In this document: positions 5,984-12,562 of the stretch, piece after piece
Numbering within the stretch: position 1 is the stretch's first letter
How the letters are laid out: the number at the start of each line of letters is the position of its first letter
Assembly: GCF_902490045.1 (NCBI RefSeq)
Contig: NZ_CABUCJ010000052.1
Coordinates: forward strand, 1-16,301
Direction: 5' to 3'
DNA: 16,301 nt
From: an uncultured Anaerotruncus sp.
Lineage (GTDB): Bacteria > Bacillota > Clostridia > Oscillospirales > Ruminococcaceae
The notes under the pieces: generated by a model
Told to the model about the DNA's origin: nothing
What the model saw: the letters and a program-made list of their open reading frames with translations, nothing else
Database searches by the model: none
Program-made: the position numbers and the translations under genes

Positions 5984-6085
5984 GTACAAAGACGTTATGC
6001 ATTTAACAATCTTGCTCCTCCCTTTTCTTTCTCTCCTTTTCTGAAAAACGTCCCCCGTCTCAACAGGTGGGGGACGTTTTGTATC
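5984..6085 (+). ncRNA. Candidate small RNA of about 100 nt
   Basis: This stretch is bounded by a predicted promoter and an intrinsic terminator. The middle, 6011-6042, is almost pure pyrimidine and contains CTCCTCCC and CTCTCC, sequences complementary to Shine-Dalgarno sites, which is a feature of many Gram-positive regulatory RNAs. A 15-codon ORF (5997-6044, MHLTILLLPFLSLLF) lies inside it and ends exactly where the terminator stem begins, but it has no ribosome site and its hydrophobicity follows directly from the pyrimidine run. No known RNA family is recognised. A small RNA is the preferred reading; a tiny hydrophobic peptide gene is the alternative. Confidence 0.4.
6045..6085 (+). terminator. 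Intrinsic terminator of the candidate small RNA
   Basis: AAAACGTCCCCC (6045-6056) and GGGGGACGTTTT (6069-6080) are perfect 12-bp arms around a 12-base loop, with TTTTGTAT at the end. The mirror strand also ends in TTTTT, so it may work in both directions. Confidence 0.7.
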
Positions 6086-6110
6086 CGCAGGAAAATTTAC
6101 GGTATCCTCA

Positions 6111-6139
6111 TTGCACCACGCGGCGGTTTGTGCTAGGAT
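6111..6139 (+). promoter_or_regulatory. Promoter of the CAP-domain lipoprotein gene
   Basis: TTGCAC (6111-6116), 17 bases, TAGGAT (6134-6139). The start point near 6146 leaves a leader of about 55 bases. Confidence 0.6.
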
Positions 6140-6200
6140 AAAAGCAGAACCGCCCCCCGGCCCGGGTGTGCGGCACTCCATTTCCAAAGGAGCCCTGCAT

Positions 6201-7130
6201 ATGAAAAAACTTGCCATATTCGTGGCGTTTCTCGTTTTGCTCTCCGGCTGCGGCGCGCCCGCAGCTGAAACGGACCCCCCCGCCTCTTCGGATGTCTCCT
6301 CCGAGGCCGTTTCCTCGGAAATCTCCTCTTCGGAGGCCGCACCGGCCGTTTCTTCCGACGCCTCCTCCGAACCGTCATCGGAAGCGTCCTCCTCTGAAGC
6401 GTCCTCGTCGGAACCGTCGGAGGCCCCCTCCGCGCCCCCGGCGCCCCCGGCGCCCACGCCCGAGGAGATCGCCGCGGCGGAGCAGGCCGCGCGGGAAGCC
6501 GCCGAGAAAGCGGCCGCGGAACAGGCCGCCCAGCAAGCCGCCGCGCAGGCCGCCGCCGAACAGGCTGCGGCGGAACAGGCGGCTGCCGAGCAGGCTGCAA
6601 AGGAAGCCGAGGAACAGGCCGCGAAAGAGGCGGCGGAGAAGGCGGCCGCGGAACAGAAAGCCGCGCAGAAAACCACCGCAAAGGTCTCCGGCATGAACTT
6701 CCGCAGCGAGGTGGAGAAGGACCTGCTCGCGCTCATCAACGAGGAACGCGAGGCCGAAGGGCTCGACCCGGTCAAGATGGACGGCGACCTGCAATCGGCG
6801 GCGCGCATCCGCAGCCGGGAGCTCTGCAAGACCGGTCACTGGGACCACACCCGGCCCAACGGGGATTCGTGGAGCACCGTCATCACCGAGGACGTGCCCA
6901 TCAAGTTCGCCGCGGCGGGCGAAAACCTCTGCATGACCGAATACGACGACCCCAGCGTCGACAACGCCTATTCGGCGGATTTCTATATGGACCGGTGGCT
7001 GAACAGCCCCAGCCATTATGACAACATCATCCGGCCGAACTTCACCCATGTGGGGATCGGCGTCTATGTCTCCGAGCGGGGCGGCGTCACCAAGGGCTAC
7101 GCGACGACGATCTTCGCCGAACTGCCCTGA
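6201..7130 (+). CDS. CAP-domain (SCP/PR-1, YkwD-like) lipoprotein
   Basis: A 309-aa secreted lipoprotein. Residues 1-17 are a lipoprotein signal, MKKLAIFVAFLVLLSGC, with Cys17 the expected lipid-modified residue. Residues 22-75 are a Ser/Glu-rich flexible stalk; about 76-86 is Pro/Ala-rich; about 90-157 is an Ala/Glu/Gln/Lys repeat (units such as AAAEQ and AAKEA) likely to form a long helix or coiled coil. The C-terminal part from about 166 is a CAP domain: LLALINEEREAEGL, the HWDHTRPNG motif, GENL at about 240-243, and WLNSPSHYDNIIRPNFTHVGIGV. CAP proteins of this bacterial group are exported and cell-surface associated; their biochemical activity is mostly unknown. AAAGGAG precedes the ATG. 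A longer in-frame reading from 6111 would lack a signal peptide and overlap the promoter. Confidence 0.9.
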   Translation: MKKLAIFVAFLVLLSGCGAPAAETDPPASSDVSSEAVSSEISSSEAAPAVSSDASSEPSSEASSSEASSSEPSEAPSAPPAPPAPTPEEIAAAEQAAREAAEKAAAEQAAQQAAAQAAAEQAAAEQAAAEQAAKEAEEQAAKEAAEKAAAEQKAAQKTTAKVSGMNFRSEVEKDLLALINEEREAEGLDPVKMDGDLQSAARIRSRELCKTGHWDHTRPNGDSWSTVITEDVPIKFAAAGENLCMTEYDDPSVDNAYSADFYMDRWLNSPSHYDNIIRPNFTHVGIGVYVSERGGVTKGYATTIFAELP

Positions 7131-7146
7131 CCGGAAAAAACAATGC

Positions 7147-7180
7147 AAAAGGCGGACCTTGCGGTCCGCCTTTTTGTTTT
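7147..7180. terminator. Bidirectional terminator between the lipoprotein and VOC genes
   Basis: AAAAGGCGGACC (7147-7158) and GGTCCGCCTTTT (7163-7174) are perfect arms around TTGC. It has a T-run on both sides and lies between two convergent genes, starting 17 bases after the lipoprotein stop and touching the VOC gene stop. Confidence 0.9.
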
Positions 7181-7544
7181 ACCTCTGCGGGACGATCTCG
7201 ATCCAATAGCCGTCGGGGTCGTGGATGAAGTAGATGCCCATGCCGGGGTTTTCAAAGCAGATGCAGCCCATCCGCGCGTGCTTTTCGTGCAGCTCGTCGA
7301 ACCGGTCGGTTACAAACGCGAGATGGTATTCGAGTTCGCCGAGGTTGTAGGGCTCCTTCCGGTCGCGCAGCCAGGTGAGCTCGAGCGTGAAGTCGCTCTC
7401 CCCGTCGCCGAGATAGACGAGCCTGAAGGAGCCGTCCTCCGCGTTTTTCTCCCGCACGGAGGCAAGCTCCAGCGCCTCACGGTAGAAGGCGAGGCTTTTT
7501 TCCAGGTCGAGGACGTTGAAATTGAAGTGGTTGAAACGGATCAT
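7179..7544 (-). CDS. VOC family protein, glyoxalase I-like
   Basis: A 121-aa single-domain vicinal oxygen chelate protein. The four metal-ligand positions of glyoxalase I are all present: H6 (RFNHFNF), E55 (FTLELTW), H74 (EYHLAF) and E116 (YWIEIVP), with the family's FYREALEL and FIHDPDGYWIE signatures. It most resembles lactoylglutathione lyase, which converts the methylglyoxal hemithioacetal; the actual thiol cofactor or substrate in this organism is unknown. AAGGAGG lies upstream of the ATG. It starts 21 bases after the pterin-binding methyltransferase stop, on the same strand, so it is likely the last gene of that operon. No functional link to methionine synthesis is obvious. Confidence 0.9.
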   Translation of the reverse strand: MIRFNHFNFNVLDLEKSLAFYREALELASVREKNAEDGSFRLVYLGDGESDFTLELTWLRDRKEPYNLGELEYHLAFVTDRFDELHEKHARMGCICFENPGMGIYFIHDPDGYWIEIVPQR

Positions 7545-7565
7545 ATCGATTCCTCCTTGTTTCGG

Positions 7566-8354
7566 TTACAGTTCTCCGCCGCGGATGTGGGTGATGTAAT
7601 CCATGCAGTAGTCGTCCTGCCCCGCGACCACCTTCGCGGCGGCCAGCGCGTCCTGCATCGCCGGGCTTACCGGGTCGAGGATCGCGCTCGACAGCCCCGC
7701 TATCATCGCCACGGAAAGGAAGGCGCTGTTGATAAGGGCGCGCCGGGGCAGGCCGAACGAGATGTTCGAGAGCCCGCAGGTCGTCCTGACGTCGGGGTAG
7801 TTCTGCGCCATGAATACGATCGCGCCCACCGCGTTTCTGGCGCTCCCGCCGTCGGTGGCCAGCGTTTCGATGAGCACGTCCGCGTAGATGCGCTCGTCGG
7901 GGATCCCCGCCTTGCGCAGCTTCTCCACGAGCGCCACGAGCTTCTCGCACTTCTCCTCGAGGGTATGGGGCATCTCGCCGTCGATCGGCAGTCCCACCAC
8001 CGCCGCGCCGCTCGAATGGGCGAGCGCCGTCACCTCGTCGAACCGGTCGGTCAGCGTCGCCGAATTGAGGATGAGCGGCGTCCCCGCCGCGGCCTGCACC
8101 GCCTGGCCCATCACCGCCGGGTCCGCCGTGTCGATCATGATGCCGCAGGAGGAGTGCTCCCGGATCAGCGAGATCACCCAGAGCATCGCCGCGAGCTCCT
8201 CCCCGCCGCAGATCGCCGTGTTGACGTCGAGGTATTCCGCGCCCGCGTCCGCCTGCGCCTGAATCAGGCCGATCACCGCCGCCTCGTCGTGCGCCGAAAA
8301 CGCCTCCATCGTTTTGGGGATCGAGCTGTTGAGCTTCTCTCCAATTAAGATCAT
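7566..8354 (-). CDS. Pterin-binding methyltransferase (MetH-pterin/AcsE type, DHPS fold)
   Basis: A 262-aa single-domain protein of the dihydropteroate-synthase-like fold, the module that binds methyltetrahydrofolate and passes its methyl group to cobalamin in MetH and AcsE. Visible landmarks: LIGEKLNSS (3-11), QADAGAEYLDVNTA (34-47), IMIDTADP (72-79), LILNSATL (94-101), and GLSNISFGLPRR (194-205), the most diagnostic. The gene overlaps the upstream methyltransferase/MTHFR gene by ATGA, so the two are translationally coupled. Known of the family: the corrinoid-binding partner is a separate domain or protein. None is encoded in this window, so the methyl acceptor must be encoded elsewhere. It is not likely to be a folate-synthesis DHPS, because it lacks the sulfonamide-site motifs and has no folate genes around it. 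Confidence 0.85.
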   Translation of the reverse strand: MILIGEKLNSSIPKTMEAFSAHDEAAVIGLIQAQADAGAEYLDVNTAICGGEELAAMLWVISLIREHSSCGIMIDTADPAVMGQAVQAAAGTPLILNSATLTDRFDEVTALAHSSGAAVVGLPIDGEMPHTLEEKCEKLVALVEKLRKAGIPDERIYADVLIETLATDGGSARNAVGAIVFMAQNYPDVRTTCGLSNISFGLPRRALINSAFLSVAMIAGLSSAILDPVSPAMQDALAAAKVVAGQDDYCMDYITHIRGGEL

Positions 8355-10096
8355 CTTTCTTCCCTCCTGATTTCTTCGATCAGCCCCTGCACGATCGCGA
8401 TTTTGCGCAGCGGGGTCATGATGTAAAACCCGTCCGCCGCGCCGTATACCCGCCGGGCGATCCCCGCGCTGTAGGCGATGGAAATTTTCGCGGCCTCCTC
8501 CGGCGTCTTGCCCCGGAGCGACTCCACCACCCGGGGCGGAATCTCGATGCCCGACACCTCGTTGATTAGGAAGAGGGCGTTTTTATATCCCGCGACCGGC
8601 AGGATTCCCGCGAAAAGCCGGCAGTCGAGCTCCCGGCGCGCGGTTAAAAAGTTCTCCACCGCCGCGTCGCTGAAGATCGGCTGGGTAAAGAGCGCCGACG
8701 CGCCAAGAGACAGCTTTTTCTTCGCGCGGCTGAGTTCCTGCGGGAAATTGACCGCGTTGACGTTGAGCGCCCCGCCGACCACGAAGGGCGCTTTTGAAAA
8801 CACCTCGGAATTCATGCTGTGGATATAGGAGATGAGGTCGAAGGAGCTCAGGTGGAACACCCCGTCCCTGCCGCGCGACTCGGTCTGCGTCGGCGGGTCG
8901 CCCGTCACCACGAGCACGTGCGAGATCCCCTCGAACGCCGCGCCCAGCAGCCCCGCGCGCAGGGCGATGTGATTCTTGTCGCGGCAGGAGATGTGCGGCA
9001 GTACTTCAATCCCCGCCTCCCGCCTGATCTTGGCCGCCGTCATCAGGCTGTCCGCCCGCGTGCGCGAAAGGGGCGAATCGGTCACCGTGATGAGGTCCAC
9101 GCCGCTGCGCTTGAGCGCGGCCGAGGCCGAGAGGATGAAGGAGCAGTCGTAGTCGAAGGGCGGATCTAGTTCCACCGCGATCGTCTTGCGGCGCGCTCCG
9201 GGGCGGCCGCCGCCGGGCGCGGGAGCGCCCGGGACGGGGACCGAGGGCCCCGTCCGTCCCGTCCCCGCGGGACGGGACGCGGCGGCCAGCGCCTCCGCGG
9301 TACGCGCGATGTGCCGCGGCGTCGTGCCGCAGCAGCCGCCCAGGATCTCCGCGCCCGCCTCGTAGAGCGCGGCCAGCTTCTGCGCGAAGTATTCCGCGTT
9401 GTCCTCAAACAGAACGCGCCCGTTGATCGACGAGGGGTAGCCGGAATTCGGCATCGCAATCAGCGGCTTGGGGCGCGGACCGAGGTTGTGCAGGAGATTC
9501 GCCATGTGGCTCGGACCGCAGGCGCAGTTAAAACCCGCGGCGTCGACCAGCGGGCAGTTTTCCGCAGCTTCCAGCAGGATGCGGCAGTAGTGCCCGCGGC
9601 GCGAATAGCCGTCCTGCGACACCGCGAAGGAGACGAGCACCGCAGCGTCGGGGACCCGCTCCCGGATCCGTCCAAGCGCGGGCAGGACCTCGTCGAAGGA
9701 GGCGAGCGTCTCAAAGAGGAAATCCCGCGCGCCGAGCTCCAGAAACCGTTCCGTGACCGCCAGATAGTCCCCTGAGGCGGTTTCCGCGTCGTTGCCGCCG
9801 ATGTCCGCGAACACGCGCGCGCCGGTTTCCGCCGCCGCCCGTTGAGCGAGCGACCAGCCCGCCTCGATCACCCGGGCAAGCTGTTCCGGGTCGGGAAGAC
9901 AGGCGGGGCTGGCGGCGAAGGTATTCGTCTTGACCGCGCGCGCGCCCGCCGCGAGATACTCCCGGTGGATGCGCAGGACGGTGCCGGGCGCGGTAAGGTT
10001 GGCAAGCTCACAGGGGGACTCGTCCCCCGTCAGGGAAAAATAATAGGTGCCGAACGCGCCGTCAAAAAGCAGCGGCCGGGCCGGATCAAGCGGCAT
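8351..10096 (-). CDS. Bifunctional homocysteine S-methyltransferase / methylenetetrahydrofolate reductase
   Basis: A 581-aa fusion. Residues 1-275 are the homocysteine methyltransferase barrel, starting LLFDGAFGTYY, with the zinc-binding cysteines C191 in GFNCACG and C255-C256 in GGCCGTTPRHI. Residues about 275-304 form a Gly/Pro/Ala linker, and from about 305 to the end is the flavin-dependent MTHFR domain (TIAVELDPP, LPHISCRDKN, HVLVVTGDPP, LFTQPIF). The same fusion is known in Firmicutes (B. subtilis YitJ type). It makes methyl-THF from methylene-THF and methylates homocysteine to methionine, given a methyl carrier. The ATG at 10096 follows AGGAA; a 17-residue extension to 10147 is in frame but would begin upstream of the predicted transcription start. 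The linker DNA holds three adjacent perfect hairpins. Confidence 0.92.
   Translation of the reverse strand: MPLDPARPLLFDGAFGTYYFSLTGDESPCELANLTAPGTVLRIHREYLAAGARAVKTNTFAASPACLPDPEQLARVIEAGWSLAQRAAAETGARVFADIGGNDAETASGDYLAVTERFLELGARDFLFETLASFDEVLPALGRIRERVPDAAVLVSFAVSQDGYSRRGHYCRILLEAAENCPLVDAAGFNCACGPSHMANLLHNLGPRPKPLIAMPNSGYPSSINGRVLFEDNAEYFAQKLAALYEAGAEILGGCCGTTPRHIARTAEALAAASRPAGTGRTGPSVPVPGAPAPGGGRPGARRKTIAVELDPPFDYDCSFILSASAALKRSGVDLITVTDSPLSRTRADSLMTAAKIRREAGIEVLPHISCRDKNHIALRAGLLGAAFEGISHVLVVTGDPPTQTESRGRDGVFHLSSFDLISYIHSMNSEVFSKAPFVVGGALNVNAVNFPQELSRAKKKLSLGASALFTQPIFSDAAVENFLTARRELDCRLFAGILPVAGYKNALFLINEVSGIEIPPRVVESLRGKTPEEAAKISIAYSAGIARRVYGAADGFYIMTPLRKIAIVQGLIEEIRREER
9215..9278. 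repeat. Three back-to-back perfect palindromes inside the linker coding sequence
   Basis: GGGCGC/GCGCCC at 9215-9220 and 9225-9230; GGACGGGG/CCCCGTCC at 9232-9239 and 9248-9255; GTCCCGTCCC/GGGACGGGAC at 9256-9265 and 9269-9278. All arms are perfect and the three hairpins follow each other with zero or one base between. They fall exactly in the sequence coding for the interdomain linker (about residues 273-294) of the methyltransferase/MTHFR fusion. Confidence 0.7.
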
Positions 10097-10137
10097 GGAC
10101 GTTCCTACTTTCCGTATCAGGATTAGGATTCCTGTTG

Positions 10138-10166
10138 ATTGTAGCATATCCCGCCGGAAATTTCCA
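10138..10166 (-). promoter_or_regulatory. Promoter of the methyltransferase operon
   Basis: On the minus strand TGGAAA (10166-10161), 17 bases, TACAAT (10143-10138). The -35 is weak. The start point near 10131 leaves a leader of about 35 bases, too short for a SAM or cobalamin riboswitch. Confidence 0.5.
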
Positions 10167-10174
10167 GTACCGGC

Positions 10175-10203
10175 TTGACATCTACTACAGCTTGTAGTAT
10201 GAT
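10175..10203 (+). promoter_or_regulatory. Promoter of the BlaI-like/M56-M23 operon
   Basis: Consensus TTGACA (10175-10180), 17 bases, TATGAT (10198-10203). The spacer and -10 box lie inside the first operator dyad. Confidence 0.85.
10183..10199 (+). promoter_or_regulatory. BlaI/MecI-type operator 1
   Basis: TACTACAGCTTGTAGTA is a 17-bp dyad matching the TACTACA-TGTAGTA form of BlaI/MecI operators. It fills the promoter spacer and reaches into the -10 box. Confidence 0.85.
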
Positions 10204-10208
10204 CTGGT

Positions 10209-10225
10209 TACTACAAGTCGTAGTA
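10209..10225 (+). promoter_or_regulatory. BlaI/MecI-type operator 2
   Basis: TACTACAAGTCGTAGTA, a second dyad with the same half-sites, centred 26 bp downstream of operator 1 over the transcription start region. Two tandem operators are usual for this family. Confidence 0.8.
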
Positions 10226-10245
10226 AACCAACCGGGGGTGATCGC

Positions 10246-10617
10246 ATGAACAGGCTATCCGATTCCGAATTCATGGTCATGCAGGAGATTTGGGCGCGAA
10301 ACGCTCCCGTAACGGCGGGCGGACTGGTGGAGGCATTTTCCGAACGCCGCGGCTGGAAAATCCAGACCGTCTCCACCTTCCTGACCCGCCTCGTCGACAA
10401 GGGGATGCTCACCTGCCAAAAACACGGCGGGCAGAACCTCTACCGCGCGGCGGTGAGCGAAGCCGCCTACCGCGCCGGGGAAACGCGCGACTTCCTGCGG
10501 GAGGTGCACGGCGGCAGCATGCAGAGCTTCTTTGCCGCGCTCGGCAGCCCCGGCTCCCTCTCCGACGAGGAGATCAGGGAGCTGCGCCGCTGGCTCGACG
10601 GGGAGGGGACGAAATGA
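10246..10617 (+). CDS. BlaI/MecI/CopY-family transcriptional repressor
   Basis: A 123-aa repressor. The N-terminal winged helix is typical: LSDSEFMVMQEIWARNAPVTAG at the start, the recognition helix around residues 37-52 (WKIQTVSTFLTRLVDKG), then the wing KHGGQNLYRA. The C-terminal helices mediate dimerisation in the family and carry the site cut on induction. The ATG follows GGGGGTG. Its own promoter carries two TACTACA/TGTAGTA dyads, so autorepression is well supported. It overlaps the M56 sensor gene by ATGA, the standard regulator-sensor pairing. No beta-lactamase or other resistance gene is in the operon, so the regulated target beyond the operon itself is not visible. Confidence 0.95.
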   Translation: MNRLSDSEFMVMQEIWARNAPVTAGGLVEAFSERRGWKIQTVSTFLTRLVDKGMLTCQKHGGQNLYRAAVSEAAYRAGETRDFLREVHGGSMQSFFAALGSPGSLSDEEIRELRRWLDGEGTK

Positions 10618-12467
10618 CGGCCCTCTTTTTTTCCCGCTTCCTCCCCCTCTCGCTGACCGGCGCGGCGGTTTCGGCGCTCATCCCGGCCTTCTCCTTCCTC
10701 ACCCGCCGGAAGTTCGGCTCCCGGTGGCGCTACTACGTTTGGCTGATCGCGCTCGTGTTCTTCTTCCTGCCCGTCACGCTGCCCCTCCCCGTAAACGCCC
10801 TCTCCGGCGTTTCGGAGGCGATCTCCCCCGCCGCAGCTGCGGTGCGCTTCGCGGCGGGGCCGCCCACGGCCGCCGCGGGAACCGCGGCGGCATCCGCGCC
10901 GCTTTCCTGGCGGGAGCTGGCCGCCCTCGCGTGGGCGTGCGGCGCGGCCGCGCTGCTTTTGCAGCGCGCGTGGGCGGCCCTCCGGTTCCACCGCGCCCTG
11001 CGGCGGACGAGCCGTCCCGTCGCGAACCGGGAGACGCTTGCCCTCTTCGCCGCCTGCCGGGAAGAGCTGCGCATCCGCCGCGCCGTCCGGCTGGAACGGT
11101 GTCCTCTCGTCGGCACGCCGATGCTCGTGGGGCTGCTGCGGCCTCGCGTCCTGCTCCCCGACGCGCCCGCCGACCCGGACGCGCTGCGCTTCATCCTGCT
11201 GCATGAGCTCACCCACCTGAAAAGCGGGGACCTCTTCTATAAGCTCGCGGGGCTGGCGGCCTGCGTCATCCACTGGTTCAACCCGTTCGCATGGCTCGCC
11301 CTGCGCCGGATCAACGCGCTCTGTGAACCCGCCTGCGACGAACGCCTCGCGCGGTCGATGGACGCGGACGAGCGCCGCGGCTACGGCCGGGCGATCCTCG
11401 GCGCGATGGGGACCGCGCAGGCCGCGCCGCCCCTCTCCACCCCCTTCAGCCTGAAAAAAGAGGACGTCAAAAGGAGGCTCACCCTCATGATGAACTGCAA
11501 AAAATCGACCAGAATCCTGCTCGCGGCGGCCGTCTGCTCCGCCGCGCTGCTCGGATTCGTGGGGATATCGGTCTCCACCTTCCTGACTTCGCCCATCGAG
11601 GCCGCTTCCCCCTCCCAAAGCTCCCGGCTGCTGGCGCCCTCCCCCGAGCGGCTGGCAGCCGAACTCAAGGCGGGCGTCCAGTTCGACTTTCAAGCGGATG
11701 AACTGCGCATCTCCATCCCGCATGAGCTGCCCGACGGCTGGAACTGGATGATCCACGCGGCGGGGCGCGCCGCGGCGGGAGGCGGCATGAGCGTCCACTG
11801 GTTTGAGGCGGAATCCGCTGAAAACACCTGGGAGCCCGGCAAAACCTATACCGCGCCGATCGGCGGGGAGCTGCTCTCCTATGATGTGACGTTCGCGCTG
11901 CTGAACGGCGCGGATGCGGAGCTCACCGCCGGGAATCTCTCGTGGGACACGGACGAACCCGCCTCAACGCCCGCCGCCATCGGCGGCGCCGACGGCCCCA
12001 CGGCGATCTTTATCGCACCGCCGCTCACGCCGCCGCTCGCCGGGCTGGCGGTTTCCGCGCCCTATGACGTGGAAACCGGCCACCTGGGCGTCGACTACCG
12101 GGCGGAACCCGGCGAGGCCGTCTTCGCTGCTGCGGACGGGACCGTTTCCGAAGCCGGCTGGAGCGGCACGTACGGCTACCGGGTCGTCATTGACCACGGG
12201 GCGGGCATCCAGACCCTCTACGCCCATTGCAGCGCGTTGCTAGCCGGGGAGGGCGATTCCGTCAAGGCCGGGCAGAAGATCGCCGAAGCCGGTTCGACGG
12301 GAAACGCCGCCGGCCCCTGCCTGCACTTTGAAGTCCGCCTGAACGGGGAATCGGTAGAGGCCCCCGCCTTTTCCTCTGGCGAGATGGACGGGTCCGCGCC
12401 GCAGCCCGCCGCGGACGCGCCGAACCCGGCGGAAGGCGCGTATTCACCCACCCTCATCGAGAACTGA
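10614..12467 (+). CDS. M56 (BlaR1/MecR1-type) membrane peptidase fused to an M23 (LytM) domain
   Basis: A 617-aa membrane protein. N-terminal helices lie at about residues 4-24, 33-55 and 98-117. The M56 zinc motif is H197-ELTH-201, followed by CVIHWFNPFAWLALRRI and the EPACDERLAR motif. The conserved VKRRLTLMMNCKK element precedes the last membrane helix at about 297-318. Outside is a beta-rich linker region, then AIGGADGPTAIF (about 455-466), then an M23 domain: H490-x3-D494 (GHLGVDY), VVIDHG, YAH538, and CLH571FEV. In M23 enzymes the last motif is normally HxH; here the first His is Cys569, so catalytic activity is doubtful while the zinc ligands H490, D494 and H571 remain. M56-M23 proteins exist in Clostridia. 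It likely senses cell-wall state and triggers BlaI loss; this is inference. Confidence 0.92.
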   Translation: MTALFFSRFLPLSLTGAAVSALIPAFSFLTRRKFGSRWRYYVWLIALVFFFLPVTLPLPVNALSGVSEAISPAAAAVRFAAGPPTAAAGTAAASAPLSWRELAALAWACGAAALLLQRAWAALRFHRALRRTSRPVANRETLALFAACREELRIRRAVRLERCPLVGTPMLVGLLRPRVLLPDAPADPDALRFILLHELTHLKSGDLFYKLAGLAACVIHWFNPFAWLALRRINALCEPACDERLARSMDADERRGYGRAILGAMGTAQAAPPLSTPFSLKKEDVKRRLTLMMNCKKSTRILLAAAVCSAALLGFVGISVSTFLTSPIEAASPSQSSRLLAPSPERLAAELKAGVQFDFQADELRISIPHELPDGWNWMIHAAGRAAAGGGMSVHWFEAESAENTWEPGKTYTAPIGGELLSYDVTFALLNGADAELTAGNLSWDTDEPASTPAAIGGADGPTAIFIAPPLTPPLAGLAVSAPYDVETGHLGVDYRAEPGEAVFAAADGTVSEAGWSGTYGYRVVIDHGAGIQTLYAHCSALLAGEGDSVKAGQKIAEAGSTGNAAGPCLHFEVRLNGESVEAPAFSSGEMDGSAPQPAADAPNPAEGAYSPTLIEN

Positions 12468-12533
12468 GCGGGGAGCATTTGGGTAGATTGCCCAGACGAA
12501 TCCTGAACAAATTGTTAACTCTGGCAAAATCTA

Positions 12534-12562
12534 TTGACTTTCCCACGGAGTCTGCATAGAAT
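12534..12562 (+). promoter_or_regulatory. Promoter of the MarR/ABC exporter operon
   Basis: TTGACT (12534-12539), 17 bases, TAGAAT (12557-12562). The MarR-type dyad starts one base after the -10 box. Confidence 0.8.

Noticed and set aside
5997..6044. 15-codon hydrophobic ORF as a type I toxin
   Set aside because: No ribosome site, shorter than known toxins, and its Leu/Phe/Ser content follows directly from the pyrimidine tract; no antisense promoter for an antitoxin RNA was convincing.
6470..6670. Repetitive GCC/GAA-type DNA in the lipoprotein gene as a mobile repeat or CRISPR-like array
   Set aside because: It is the codon-level image of an Ala/Glu/Gln/Lys helical protein repeat in a continuous frame, with no spacer-repeat structure.
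7143..8348. 401-aa open frame across the VOC and pterin genes on the + strand
   Set aside because: Both genes on the minus strand have full family motifs; this frame crosses two genes and has no ribosome site.
10097..10137. SAM or cobalamin riboswitch ahead of the methionine operon
   Set aside because: The leader is only about 35 bases and has no S-box or B12-box motifs.
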